Shown here in pieces: positions 26,159-35,544 of a DNA stretch of 64,000 nt. The translations under genes and the position numbers were made by a program. Positions within the stretch are counted from its first letter, which is position 1, and each line of letters starts with the position of its first letter. This DNA comes from Nodosilinea nodulosa PCC 7104. Lineage in GTDB: Bacteria > Cyanobacteriota > Cyanobacteriia > Phormidesmidales > Phormidesmidaceae. The stretch is from NCBI RefSeq assembly GCF_000309385.1, contig NZ_JH976537.1, positions 647,426-711,425 of the forward strand, read 5' to 3'. A model generated the notes under the pieces. The model had not been told where the DNA came from, searched no databases, and was given only the letters and a program-made list of their open reading frames with translations.

Positions 26159-28126
26159 ATGACGCAGCATCCACAATCGGCTGGCCAAGGGTTTGGGGGC
26201 GGGGGCGAAATGGGCGCCCTGATGCGTTCCTACGATTGGTCAAAAACGTCGTTTGGGGCTGTGGAACAATGGCCGCAGAGTTTGCGATCGGCCCTCAGTA
26301 TTTGCCTCAACTCCCGCTTTCCGATCGCCATCTACTGGGGGCCAGACTGCCTGCTGCTCTACAACGACGCCTGGCGTCCCATTGTTGGCGACAAGCACCC
26401 CTGGTCGCTGGGCCGCCCCGCCCAGGACGTCTGGCCCGAAATTTGGCAGAACATTGGCCCAGAATTTGCCAAGGTGTTTGCTACGGGGGAGGGCATTTTT
26501 TACAGCGACGAGCTGCTGGCGATGCATCGGTTTGGCTACACCGAGGAATGCTTCTTTGACTACACATTCAACCCCATTCAGGGGGAAAGCGGCAGGATTG
26601 AAGGCATTTTTAACGTGGTCAGCGAGACCACCTACCGGGTTTTAAACGATCGCCGCGCCCGACTGCTGCGGGAGCTGGCCTCTAAAACGGCAGCGGCCAA
26701 GACCGTTGAGGAAACCTGCACCCTGATGGCGGCAGCGCTTGACTCTGACCCGGCTGACATTCCGCTGGCGCTGCTCTACCTCGTCAACGATGAGGGGAGT
26801 GCCCTCTGCTTCTGCGGCGGCACCGAGTCGGCCCTGGGGTTGGCCGCCGCGCCCCGGCGGGTGCCCCTACAGCCAGCAAAAGCAGAGGGCACGACGCTGA
26901 CGGGCTGGCCGATCGCGCAGGTGGCGCAAACGGGACGACCCCAGACCGTTGACGACCTGGTAACGCGCTTTGGCGTGCTGCCGGGCAGCCCCTGGCCGGA
27001 GCCGCCCCAGGAAGCCAGGATTTTGCCCGTTGTGGTGCCTGGGCAGGCCAGCGTAGCGGCGGTATTGGTAGCGGTGGCCAGCCCCCGCCGTCGGCTGGAT
27101 GACAACTACCGCGACTTTTTTGAGCAGCTGGCCGGGCAGCTGGCCACGGCGATCGCCAACGCCCGCTCCCACGAGGAGGCGCAGCGGCGGGCGGAGCAGC
27201 TGGCCGAACTCGATCGGGCCAAGACGGTCTTTTTTTCAAACGTCAGCCACGAGTTTCGCACCCCCCTGACCCTGATGCTGGGGCCGGTGCAGGAGGCCCT
27301 TCAGCACGCCCAGGATGACCAGCAGCGCGATCGCCTGGAGCTGGTGCAGCGCAACGCCCTGCGCCTGCAAAAGCTGGTCAACACCCTGCTCGATTTCTCC
27401 CGCATTGAGGCAGGCCGGATTGAGGCCGTCTACGAACCCACAGACCTGGCGCGGCTGACGACGGACCTGGCCGGGGTGTTTCGCTCTGCCATTGAGCAGG
27501 CCGGTCTACAGCTCTTTGTGGACTGCGCTCCCCTGCCCGAACCCGCCTACGTGGACCGGGAGATGTGGGAGAAAATTGTGCTGAACCTGCTCTCCAACGC
27601 CTTTAAGTTCACCTTTGAAGGGGCGATCGCCGTTACCCTACGCCCCGGACCAGACCACATTCGGCTGGAGGTGAGCGACACCGGCACGGGCATTCCCGCC
27701 CCAGAATTGCCCCACATTTTTGAGCGATTTCACCGGGTGCAGGGGGCCAGAGGACGCACCCACGAAGGCTCGGGCATTGGGCTAGCGCTGGTGCAGGAGC
27801 TGGTAGAGCTGCACGGCGGCACCATTGGCGTCACCAGCCAGGTTGGCCAGGGCACCCAATTTACCGTCACCCTGCCCACAGGCTACGCCCATCTGCCCGG
27901 CGATCGCCTCAATGCCCCCCGCACCCAGCCCTCCACCGCCACCGGAGCCACCCCCTACCTAGAAGAAACCCTCGCCTGGCCCCTCTCCCCCACCTCCCCA
28001 ATCTCCCCTACCCCCCCAACTCCTCCCCCCTCACCCCCACTCCCCTACTCCCCACTCCCCCACTCCCCCACATCCTCCTGGCCGACGACAACGCCGACAT
28101 GCTGGACTACGTCAAACGGCTGCTGA
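26159..28126 (+). CDS. Sensor histidine kinase, N-terminal part of a frameshifted hybrid kinase
   Basis: AGGAGG upstream fixes the ATG at 26159 (MTQHPQSAGQG). Domains: a PAS-like sensor (about 15-165, with FPIAIYWGPDCLLLYNDAW), a GAF-like domain (about 170-330), HisKA with phospho-acceptor His near residue 364 (FFSNVSHEFRTPLTLMLGP), and a complete HATPase_c (DTGTG, GSGIGLALVQ, GTQFTVTLP). After about residue 600 it enters a Pro/Ser/Thr run encoded by C-rich repeats, then about 18 out-of-frame residues up to the stop. The reading frame +1 relative to it continues as a receiver domain whose ADDNADM segment lies at 28081-28101. This gene and the next are very probably one broken gene of about 1,940 residues. 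Confidence 0.85.
   Translation: MTQHPQSAGQGFGGGGEMGALMRSYDWSKTSFGAVEQWPQSLRSALSICLNSRFPIAIYWGPDCLLLYNDAWRPIVGDKHPWSLGRPAQDVWPEIWQNIGPEFAKVFATGEGIFYSDELLAMHRFGYTEECFFDYTFNPIQGESGRIEGIFNVVSETTYRVLNDRRARLLRELASKTAAAKTVEETCTLMAAALDSDPADIPLALLYLVNDEGSALCFCGGTESALGLAAAPRRVPLQPAKAEGTTLTGWPIAQVAQTGRPQTVDDLVTRFGVLPGSPWPEPPQEARILPVVVPGQASVAAVLVAVASPRRRLDDNYRDFFEQLAGQLATAIANARSHEEAQRRAEQLAELDRAKTVFFSNVSHEFRTPLTLMLGPVQEALQHAQDDQQRDRLELVQRNALRLQKLVNTLLDFSRIEAGRIEAVYEPTDLARLTTDLAGVFRSAIEQAGLQLFVDCAPLPEPAYVDREMWEKIVLNLLSNAFKFTFEGAIAVTLRPGPDHIRLEVSDTGTGIPAPELPHIFERFHRVQGARGRTHEGSGIGLALVQELVELHGGTIGVTSQVGQGTQFTVTLPTGYAHLPGDRLNAPRTQPSTATGATPYLEETLAWPLSPTSPISPTPPTPPPSPPLPYSPLPHSPTSSWPTTTPTCWTTSNGC
27985..28072. 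repeat. C-rich minisatellite at the kinase frameshift
   Basis: Imperfect CTCCCCCA/ACTCCCC units with no stop codon in either relevant frame. Insertion or loss of bases here would join or separate the two kinase reading frames. Confidence 0.8.
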
Positions 28127-31100
28127 GCCAGCGGTACCAGGTGCAGACCGTGAGGGATGGCCGGGCGGCCCTGGCGGCCATTCAGCAGCAGCCTCCCGAT
28201 CTGGTGCTGACCGATGTGATGATGCCGGTGCTAGACGGCTTTGAGCTGCTGCGGCAGCTGCGGGCAGACCCCCAAACTAGGGATCTGCCGATCATTCTGC
28301 TGTCGGCGCGGGCAGGGGATGAGTCCCGCCTTGAGGGGCTGACCGCCGGGGCCGACGACTATCTCATCAAGCCGTTTTCGGCCCAGGAGCTGCTGGCGCG
28401 GGTGGAGGCCAGCCTGAAGCTGGCGCAGCTGCGCCAGGAGTCTCGGGCCATGCTCCAGCGCAGCGAGGAGCGATCGCGGCTGGCCGTTCAGGTCGCCCAT
28501 CTGGGCACCTGGCACTACGACCCCGCCACCAATCTGGTCGAGCTAGACGCGCGCATGCGCGACATTTGGGGCGAGCCCGCCGATGGGCCGCCGCTGCCCC
28601 TGCACCAGGTGGTCGCGCGGATTCACCCGGAGGATTTGGAGCGCATTGCCGGGGCCGTGCGCACGGCCCTCGATCCAGCCTCGCCGGGCACCTACGAGAT
28701 GGACTACCGAATTGTGTGGAACGACGGCACCGAGCGCTGGATCGCCGCCAACGGGCAGGCCCTGTTTGCGGGGGAGGGAGAGGGGCGACGGGCGGCTGAG
28801 TTTTTAGGCACCGCCCTAGACATCACCGAGCGCAAGCAGACGGAGCTGCTGCTGGCAGAGCAGACCCGCCTGCTGGGCCAAGTCGCCGCAGGCTGCCCCC
28901 TAGACGACTGCCTGCTTGCCATATGCACCACCATCGCCCGGCTAAATTCGCGGGTGCGGGCCTGCTTTCTGCTCACCGATGGACAGCAGCAGTTTTCTCG
29001 CCCAATTACCCCTCACTTTCCGCCGTCGTTTAGGGACGAGCTGAGGGATACCCCGATCAATGAACTCTGTATCGGCACCTGTGGCGAGGCGGTGTGTTCT
29101 GGTCAGCCCATTACCTGTGCCGATATGGCCAACGACGATCGCTGGTCGCCAGGCTGGCGAGAGGTTTGCCTGGCCCACAACATTCTGGCCTGCCACTCGA
29201 CCCCGGTGCTGGGCGTAGATGGGCTGGCCTTCGGCTCGCTGATGATGTGTTTTGAGCAGGCCCGACTGCCGACGGCGTGGGAGTATCAGCTGGCCGACTT
29301 TGGCACCCAGGTCGCCAGCATTGCCTTCGAGCGCGATCGCGCCAGCCTGGCCCTGCGCGACAGCGAGCACCGCTATCGCACCCTGTTTGAGTCGATGGAC
29401 GAGGGCTTTTGCATTTGCGAAATGCTGTTCGACGCCGACGGCAAACCCGTCGACTATCGCTTTTTAGAGATCAACCCGACCTTTGAAACCCTGACCGGGC
29501 AGCAGCAGGTGGTCGGAAAAACGGCGCTAGAGCTGTCGCCCGACCTGGATCCCTTCTGGATTGAGACCTACGGCAGGATTGTGCTGACCGGAGAACCCCA
29601 GCAGTTTGAGCACGAGGCGCCGATTATGGACCGCTGGTTCGACGTCAGCGCCTTTGCGATTGGGGAACCCCAAAGCCATCGGTTTGCCATTCTGTTTACC
29701 GATATCAGCGATCGCAGAAAGGTAGAACGCGAGCGGGAACGGTTTCTGGCGGTAGGCTCAGACCTACAAGTAATCACCGGCAGCGACGGCTATTTTCAGT
29801 GGGCCAGCCCCACCTTTGAGCGGGTGCTCGGCTGGACGGCGGCGGAAATGGTTGGGCGCCCGTGGGTCGAGTTTGTCCACCCCGACGATAGGCCGAAGTC
29901 TGTGGGAGAAACGGACAGCCTATTTCGCGGCGACAAGACCCTGGCCTTTGAAAACCGTTATCGGCACAAAGACGGCTCCTACCGCTGGTTTCTCTGGAAT
30001 GCCCAGCCCTACCTCGCCGACCAGGTTGTCTACGGAGCCGCCATCGACATCACAGACCTGAAGCAAACCGAAGAAGCCCTGCGGCAGCGCGAAACCGAGC
30101 TGCGATTGGTGACCAACGCCGTGCCCGCCCTGATTACCTTTATCGACGCCGACCAGCGCTATCGCTTCAACAACCAGGGCTACGAAGACTGGTTTGGCCA
30201 GTCCACCGAAGATATCTACGGCAAGCACATCAAGGACGTGGCGGGGGAGGCCGCCTACGAGCAGGTGCGCCCCTATGTCGAACGGGTTTTGGCCGGGCAG
30301 CAGGTCACCTTCGAGCGGGCTGTTCAGTTCAAAGATGGCAGCAACCGCTACCTGAGCGTTACCTACGTGCCCCGCGTCAGCGACCAGGGCCAGGTAGAGG
30401 GGTTTGTGGCGCTGATCAACGACATCAGCGATCGCAAGCAGGCCGAAGCAGCCCTGCGCCAGAGCGAAGAGCGCTATCGCTATCTGGTCGAGTCAATTCC
30501 CCAGCTGGTGTGGACAGCCAATGCCGAGGGGGCCATTATCGACGTCAATCAGCGCTGGTCTGCCTTTACGGGGCTCACCCTCGACCAGATCAAAACCCAG
30601 GGTTGGCAGGCCGTGGTTCACCCCGAAGACGCGCCCATCCTGGGCCAAAACTGGGCCGCCGCCCAGCAGACCGGCACCAACTACCAGGCCGAAGGCCGCA
30701 TGCGCCGGGCCGACGGGGTCTACCGCTGGCATCTGCATCAAGCCGTACCGCTGAGAACCGCCCAGGGGCAGGTGAGCAAATGGTTTGGCACCGCCACCGA
30801 CATCGAAGACCAAAAACAGCTCGAGCACCAGCGCAGCCAGCTCCTGAAACAGGAACAGGCCGCCCGCGCCGCCGCCGAAGCCGCCAGCCGCACCAAAGAT
30901 GAGTTTTTAGCCGTGGTTTCCCACGAGCTCAGGTCGCCCCTCAACCCGATTTTAGGGTGGGCAACTCTGCTGCAGCGGGGCACCCTGGATGCCACCAAGA
31001 CCCAGCAGGCCCTCGCCGTAATTGAGCGCAACGCCAGACTGCAAACGGAGCTGATCGACGACCTGCTCGACGTGTCTCGCATGCTGCGCGGCAAGCTTGA

Positions 31101-31998
31101 GATCAACGCCAGCACGGTCCATTTAGCCGCTACCATTCGGGCTGCCATCGACACCGTGCGCCTGGCCGCCGAAGCCAAATCGATTCAGCTCGACACCTGC
31201 CTCGACGATGACATCGGCCTGGTGTCGGGAGACGCCACGCGCCTCCAGCAGGTGGTTTGGAATTTGCTGTCCAACGCGGTTAAGTTTACCCCCGCTGGCG
31301 GACGGGTGGAGGTGCGTCTGGCCAGGGGCGCCAACCACCAGGCCGAAATCATCGTGACCGACACCGGCAAAGGCATTGTGCCTGAGTTCCTGCCCCTCAT
31401 TTTCGACTACTTTCGCCAGGCCGATAGCGCTACGACCCGCCAGTTTGGCGGCCTGGGCCTGGGCCTGGCGATTGTGCGGCACCTGGTCGAGCTGCACGGC
31501 GGCACCATTGAGGCCAAGAGCCCTGGGGAAGGGCTGGGGGCCACCTTTACCGTGCGGCTGCCCACCCTGCCCACCCAGCCCGACTCCTCCAGCGAGGCCC
31601 AGCCCAAAGACCTCTCGCCAGGCTTGCAGGGAACCCGCGTTTTGGTGGTCGATGACGACACCGACACGCGCAATTTCGTCACGTTTTTGCTGGAACAGGC
31701 CGGGGCCAAGGTCGTCTCAGTCGCCACCGCCGTAGACGCGCTGGCCGCCCTGGGGCAGGCTCAACCCCAAATTTTAGTCAGCGACGTGGGGATGCCCGAG
31801 ATGGATGGCTACATGCTGATGCGCCAGATTAGAGCCCTGCCCGCCGAGGCCGGTGGCCAGGTTCCGGCGATCGCCCTGACCGCCTATGCCCGCGAGTCTG
31901 ACCAAAATCAGGCCCTAGCCGCTGGTTTTCAGCGGCATATTTCCAAGCCGGTGCAGCCCGCCGCCTTGATTCAGGCGATCGCAGAGTTGATTCAGTGA
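28099..31998 (+). CDS. Multi-PAS hybrid histidine kinase/response regulator, C-terminal part of a frameshifted gene
   Basis: 1,299 codons from the first ATG. It opens in the middle of a receiver domain: phospho-Asp in LVLTDVMMP and KPF are present, but the acidic pair in HILLADDNAD lies upstream of the ATG in the same frame, so this ATG is not the true protein start. Next come a PAS, a GAF (about 255-425), four more PAS domains, HisKA (SHELRSPLNPILGW, His near 942), HATPase_c (DTGKG, GLGLGLAIV) and a C-terminal receiver (VVDDDTDTRN, SDVGMPEMDGY). With the upstream gene it makes a cytosolic phosphorelay protein with two kinase cores and two receivers. Either a pseudogene, a phase-variable gene or a sequencing error. 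Confidence 0.85.
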   Translation: MLDYVKRLLSQRYQVQTVRDGRAALAAIQQQPPDLVLTDVMMPVLDGFELLRQLRADPQTRDLPIILLSARAGDESRLEGLTAGADDYLIKPFSAQELLARVEASLKLAQLRQESRAMLQRSEERSRLAVQVAHLGTWHYDPATNLVELDARMRDIWGEPADGPPLPLHQVVARIHPEDLERIAGAVRTALDPASPGTYEMDYRIVWNDGTERWIAANGQALFAGEGEGRRAAEFLGTALDITERKQTELLLAEQTRLLGQVAAGCPLDDCLLAICTTIARLNSRVRACFLLTDGQQQFSRPITPHFPPSFRDELRDTPINELCIGTCGEAVCSGQPITCADMANDDRWSPGWREVCLAHNILACHSTPVLGVDGLAFGSLMMCFEQARLPTAWEYQLADFGTQVASIAFERDRASLALRDSEHRYRTLFESMDEGFCICEMLFDADGKPVDYRFLEINPTFETLTGQQQVVGKTALELSPDLDPFWIETYGRIVLTGEPQQFEHEAPIMDRWFDVSAFAIGEPQSHRFAILFTDISDRRKVERERERFLAVGSDLQVITGSDGYFQWASPTFERVLGWTAAEMVGRPWVEFVHPDDRPKSVGETDSLFRGDKTLAFENRYRHKDGSYRWFLWNAQPYLADQVVYGAAIDITDLKQTEEALRQRETELRLVTNAVPALITFIDADQRYRFNNQGYEDWFGQSTEDIYGKHIKDVAGEAAYEQVRPYVERVLAGQQVTFERAVQFKDGSNRYLSVTYVPRVSDQGQVEGFVALINDISDRKQAEAALRQSEERYRYLVESIPQLVWTANAEGAIIDVNQRWSAFTGLTLDQIKTQGWQAVVHPEDAPILGQNWAAAQQTGTNYQAEGRMRRADGVYRWHLHQAVPLRTAQGQVSKWFGTATDIEDQKQLEHQRSQLLKQEQAARAAAEAASRTKDEFLAVVSHELRSPLNPILGWATLLQRGTLDATKTQQALAVIERNARLQTELIDDLLDVSRMLRGKLEINASTVHLAATIRAAIDTVRLAAEAKSIQLDTCLDDDIGLVSGDATRLQQVVWNLLSNAVKFTPAGGRVEVRLARGANHQAEIIVTDTGKGIVPEFLPLIFDYFRQADSATTRQFGGLGLGLAIVRHLVELHGGTIEAKSPGEGLGATFTVRLPTLPTQPDSSSEAQPKDLSPGLQGTRVLVVDDDTDTRNFVTFLLEQAGAKVVSVATAVDALAALGQAQPQILVSDVGMPEMDGYMLMRQIRALPAEAGGQVPAIALTAYARESDQNQALAAGFQRHISKPVQPAALIQAIAELIQ

Positions 31999-32025
31999 TT
32001 GCAGGCATGGGGCTACCATAGCTTT

Positions 32026-32352
32026 ATGACCCGTCTCTTTCCCTGCCCCTACCTCAGCACCACAGTTGAGCTTTCTGCCGAAAGAGAACAGCACATCGCC
32101 ACCAACCACCCGGGTACACTGCCAGACTACTTAGAGCAGCTCCATGAAACCCTTGCCAATCCAGACCAAATCCGCAGCAGTGAGCGAGATGAGTCAGCTC
32201 TCTTATTTTCCAAATGGTTTGCCTCAATTCGCACAGGGCGACACCTTGTAGCTGTGGTAGTTGGCGAAGCCAACAGTTCAAGGCGTTGGATCATCACCGC
32301 CTATACAGCCCGTAAATTAGCTGGAGGTCAAGTCCTATGGCAGAAAAACTAA
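32026..32352 (+). CDS. Small protein of a possible nuclease-fold/toxin-like family
   Basis: 108 residues from MTRLFPCPYLSTT; an in-frame Met nine codons upstream is less likely. The pattern EREQHIATNHPGTLPDYLEQ, ANPDQIRSSERDE, HLVAVVVGE and RRWIITAYTARKL resembles short BECR-fold (barnase/colicin E5/RelE-like) proteins often found on mobile or toxin-like modules; this is by eye only. It overlaps the next gene by 16 bp, so the two form a pair. Function unproven. Confidence 0.6.
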   Translation: MTRLFPCPYLSTTVELSAEREQHIATNHPGTLPDYLEQLHETLANPDQIRSSERDESALLFSKWFASIRTGRHLVAVVVGEANSSRRWIITAYTARKLAGGQVLWQKN

Positions 32353-32573
32353 CCTTTCGATACGACAAAATCGGCGACATTCTCTATATCGGCAACTGCA
32401 AGCCTTACCCCGAACAAGAATCAGAAGAAATTGGCGATGAAATTGTCGCTCGTCTAAATCCTGACTCTGGCGAGATCGAAAACCTGGAAATTTTATTCTT
32501 TTCTCAGCGGTTTCTCAACACCGACCTGCTAGAGCTACCGATCATCGCCAATCTGCGGCTGGCAGCATCTTAA
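32337..32573 (+). CDS. DUF2283 family small protein
   Basis: 78 residues. LTFRYDKIGDILYIGNCKPY followed by EIGDEIVARLNPDSGEIENLEI matches the DUF2283 pattern (YDxxxDxLYI ... R.N..sgeI.G.eIl). These small beta-rich proteins are often partners of short toxin-like genes. The start lies inside the preceding gene, so the pair is translationally coupled. The specific activity is unknown. Confidence 0.72.
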   Translation: MAEKLTFRYDKIGDILYIGNCKPYPEQESEEIGDEIVARLNPDSGEIENLEILFFSQRFLNTDLLELPIIANLRLAAS

Positions 32574-32645
32574 CGGCTTACCTCCTATAGCGATGACTAC
32601 GTATACCTGGCGCTAGACATTCAATGAATCGGTTGGGGAATTAGG

Positions 32646-33767
32646 CTAGTTGAGCTGGGCGCGAAAGCGGTTGACGCTGATTCCCAATAGCAGCACCGCA
32701 AACGCCACCAGGGTAAAGACCTCGGGCAGCAGCGCCCCGATGCCCACGCCCTTGAGAATGAGGCTGCGGGCGATGGTGACGTAGTGGCGCAGGGGATCGA
32801 AAAACGACAGGGTGCGAAAGAAGGCGGGCATGCTCTCGATCGGGGCGATCGCCCCCGAGAGCTGAATCAGCGGCACATTAAAAAAGAACGAGGTCAGCAC
32901 CACCTGCTGCTGGGTGCGCGAAATCGTCGCCAGCAAAATTCCGATGCTGATGCAGACAAACACGTAGACCCCCGACAGGGCCAAAAACAAAAAATAGTTG
33001 CCGCGAAAGGGCAGGCCGAAGACTAGGCGAGCGATCGCAGAGGCCAGCAGCACATCCCCCATCAGCACCACAAACAGGGGCGCGATCTTGGCCCCCAAAA
33101 TTTCCCAGCCCTGGGCCGGGGTCATCAACAGCTGCTCCAGGGTGCCAGTGTCTTTTTCGCGAATGACGGTGGTGGATGACACCAGCGAGCCGGTCAGGGT
33201 CAGCACCACGCCAATCACCCCCGGCACAAAGAACCAGCTGCTGAGCAGGCCGGGGTTGTACAAAAACTGCGCCGACACCTCAACCGGCACCTCCGGCCGC
33301 ATTCCTGAACCGCGCGCCAGGTTTTGCCCGTAGCTGTTGATGATTTGCTGCATGTAGCCGCCCGCTATCCCCGCCGTGTTGGCGTCAACGCCGTCGATTA
33401 GCACCTGCACATCCACCGATTTGCCCGCCGCCAGGCGATCGCCAAAGTCGGGCGGAATCACCAGCCCGGTGGAAACCTGCCCCCTGCGCACCTGCTGCCC
33501 CAGCGCCCCCACGCTGGGCTGAAACGACTGCACCTCGAACACATCGTTGGCCACCAGGGCCGCCACAAACTCGCGGCTGCTGGGGCTATTGCCGTAGTCC
33601 ACTATCCCCAGGCTGAGGTGATCGACCGCCGGATTCAGGGCCAGGCCAAAAATCAGCAGCTGCACCGTGGGCGGGAACAGCAGCAGGAAGATGATCTGGC
33701 GGTTTTTGAGGATCTGCCGGATTTCTTTCAGCGTTAGCGACCAGAAGCGGGAAGTGGGGAGGGGCAT
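32646..33767 (-). CDS. ABC-2 type exporter permease (YbhS/YbhR-like), distal
   Basis: 373-residue permease: an N-terminal TM helix (IIFLLLFPPTVQLLIFGLAL), a large extracytoplasmic domain (about 55-180) and five C-terminal helices, with the conserved IREKDTGTLEQLLMTPAQGWEILGAKIAPL loop. It resembles E. coli YbhS/YbhR and pairs with the permease at 34435-35544, the dual-NBD ATPase and the HlyD protein. The DUF29 gene on the opposite strand separates it from the rest, so it may be transcribed from its own promoter. The exported substrate is unknown; the family includes multidrug and cation exporters. Confidence 0.87.
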   Translation of the reverse strand: MPLPTSRFWSLTLKEIRQILKNRQIIFLLLFPPTVQLLIFGLALNPAVDHLSLGIVDYGNSPSSREFVAALVANDVFEVQSFQPSVGALGQQVRRGQVSTGLVIPPDFGDRLAAGKSVDVQVLIDGVDANTAGIAGGYMQQIINSYGQNLARGSGMRPEVPVEVSAQFLYNPGLLSSWFFVPGVIGVVLTLTGSLVSSTTVIREKDTGTLEQLLMTPAQGWEILGAKIAPLFVVLMGDVLLASAIARLVFGLPFRGNYFLFLALSGVYVFVCISIGILLATISRTQQQVVLTSFFFNVPLIQLSGAIAPIESMPAFFRTLSFFDPLRHYVTIARSLILKGVGIGALLPEVFTLVAFAVLLLGISVNRFRAQLN

Positions 33768-33916
33768 AGATGGATAAGTAAATGGGTGAATGGGAGAGGA
33801 ACCGAGTACCTTTTGCTTGGCGGTTGCTATACCGGTTCAACTTGGTTGGGCTATAACCTGTGTGTAAGACAGAAAAGCCAGTTCCAATGAAAAAGCGGCA
33901 GGTAGGGCGGTACGCT

Positions 33917-34357
33917 ATGCAAACCACAACACTTTATAACCAGGATTTCTACGCTTGGACGCAGCGCCAGATAGAGCTATTGCAGGCCGGACAGTGGAAC
34001 CAGGTGGATATTGAAAACTTGATTGAGGAGTTAGATTCGTTGGGCAAGCAACAGCGTCAGGAGTTGCGCAACCGTATGGGGGTGCTGCTGGGGCATCTGC
34101 TCAAGTGGCACTATCAACCGGTCGGGCGATCGCGCTCCTGGACTGGGACAATCCGAGAGCAACGGCGGCGCATTAAAGAACATTTGGCCGATAACCCCAG
34201 CCTAAAACCCTATTTCTCCGAAGCGATCGAGCGAGGCTATCAGGATGGTTTAGATCTAATCGAGAGAGAGACCTCCCTTGACCCTAAGCAACTGCCTCAA
34301 TCATGCCCCTTCTCCGAAGCTGAGATCTTCGATGAACCGGTGGAAATGGAGGAATAA
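33917..34357 (+). CDS. DUF29 family protein
   Basis: 146-residue soluble helical protein starting MQTTTLYNQDFYAWTQRQIE, the typical DUF29 opening. NLIEELDSLGKQQRQELRNR, HLLKWHYQPVGRSRSW and an acidic tail follow. DUF29 is common and multicopy in cyanobacteria, and its function is unknown. It sits on the plus strand between two minus-strand permease genes of one exporter, so it looks inserted. 19 further upstream in-frame codons to 33860 are not expected in the family. Confidence 0.85.
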   Translation: MQTTTLYNQDFYAWTQRQIELLQAGQWNQVDIENLIEELDSLGKQQRQELRNRMGVLLGHLLKWHYQPVGRSRSWTGTIREQRRRIKEHLADNPSLKPYFSEAIERGYQDGLDLIERETSLDPKQLPQSCPFSEAEIFDEPVEMEE

Positions 34358-34434
34358 CCAACTTTTACAGGATCCGCCCTGGCTACCCCTGGGTGGGCTG
34401 GGCAAGACGGATTTAGTATTAGCTCTAACATGTC

Positions 34435-35544
34435 CTAATCCTTAAACTGCATGCGGTGAAGAACTCGGGTGGCGACGCGGAAGAAGAAGCCGCCGATCAG
34501 GGCGATCGCCAGCGGGGCGTACCACACCCCAATCCAGCCGGTGCCGCGCACGAAGGCGTCGCGGGTGATATCGATGAAGTAGCGGGCGGGGATGATGTTG
34601 GAGACCAGCGACAGCGGGAAGGGAATATTCTCAATTCGGTAGATGAAGCCGGAGAGCAGCAGGGCGGTGAGAAAGCCCGCGATCGCGGTGCCCTGTACCG
34701 CCCCGGTCTGGTTTCCGGCCCTGGCTCCGACCAGTAGACCGAAGGCGACCGCTGCGCCCAGGTAAATTACGGTACCGACGATCAGGGTGGTGGGGTCGCC
34801 GCGAAAGCGCAGGTTAAACAGCAGCGTGGCCACCAGCATCACCACTAGGGCTTCGCCGAGGCCCACGATCACGTAGGCCAGTTCTTTACCCAGCAGCCAC
34901 TCCACCGCGCTGAGGTCAGAGGCGTAGACCTGCACGATGGTGCCCTGCTCCTTTTCGCGCACCAGGGCGATCGAGGCCAGCATCGACGGAAACACCCAGA
35001 GAATGACGCCGAAAATGCCGGGCACAATGTAGAGCGCCTCGCGGCGGCCAGGGTTGAACCAAATCCGCAGGTGGGGCTGAATGGGCGAGGCCGCCTGCGC
35101 GGGCACCAGGCCGCTGCTGCGCAGAAAAAACTGGGTGGTGGCCCGCAGGCTGTTTTGAATCACGCGGGCGTTGTTGACATCGGTGCCGTCGATTAGCGCC
35201 TGCACGGTAACGGGCTTGTGCGACTTAATCCGGCGCTCAAAATCGGGGGGAATGACGACGGTGGCTTTGGCATCGCCGCGATCGAGGGCGGCGGTGGGGG
35301 TGGTGCCCTCCAGGGGGGTGGGCACAAACTGCTGGGTGGCAAACAGCCGCTCGACGTAGGTGCGGCTGAGGAAGCTGTTGTCAAAGTCCTGCACAGCCAG
35401 GGGAATATTTTTGGCCTCCAGGCGAATGGCAAAGCCGTAGATCAGCAGCACCGCCAGGGGCAGCACAAAAGCCAGGGCCACGGTGAGGCGATCGCGGCGA
35501 AACTGGTTGAGTTCCTTCAGGCACTGGGAAAAAACGCGCTTCAT
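34435..35544 (-). CDS. ABC-2 type exporter permease (YbhR/YbhS-like), proximal
   Basis: 369-residue membrane permease with the same architecture as its partner: an N-terminal helix (LTVALAFVLPLAVLLIYGFA), an extracytoplasmic domain including PPDFERRIKSHKPVTVQALI, and C-terminal helices with LVREKEQGTIVQVYASDLSAVEWLLGKELAY. It starts 4 bp inside the ATPase gene. With the ATPase and HlyD genes it forms a four-gene exporter like E. coli ybhGFSR. The substrate is unknown. Confidence 0.87.
   Translation of the reverse strand: MKRVFSQCLKELNQFRRDRLTVALAFVLPLAVLLIYGFAIRLEAKNIPLAVQDFDNSFLSRTYVERLFATQQFVPTPLEGTTPTAALDRGDAKATVVIPPDFERRIKSHKPVTVQALIDGTDVNNARVIQNSLRATTQFFLRSSGLVPAQAASPIQPHLRIWFNPGRREALYIVPGIFGVILWVFPSMLASIALVREKEQGTIVQVYASDLSAVEWLLGKELAYVIVGLGEALVVMLVATLLFNLRFRGDPTTLIVGTVIYLGAAVAFGLLVGARAGNQTGAVQGTAIAGFLTALLLSGFIYRIENIPFPLSLVSNIIPARYFIDITRDAFVRGTGWIGVWYAPLAIALIGGFFFRVATRVLHRMQFKD

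Noticed and set aside
25950..26243. 97-codon minus-strand frame upstream of the hybrid kinase
   Set aside because: It overlaps the kinase start and ribosome site on the opposite strand and has no conserved look.
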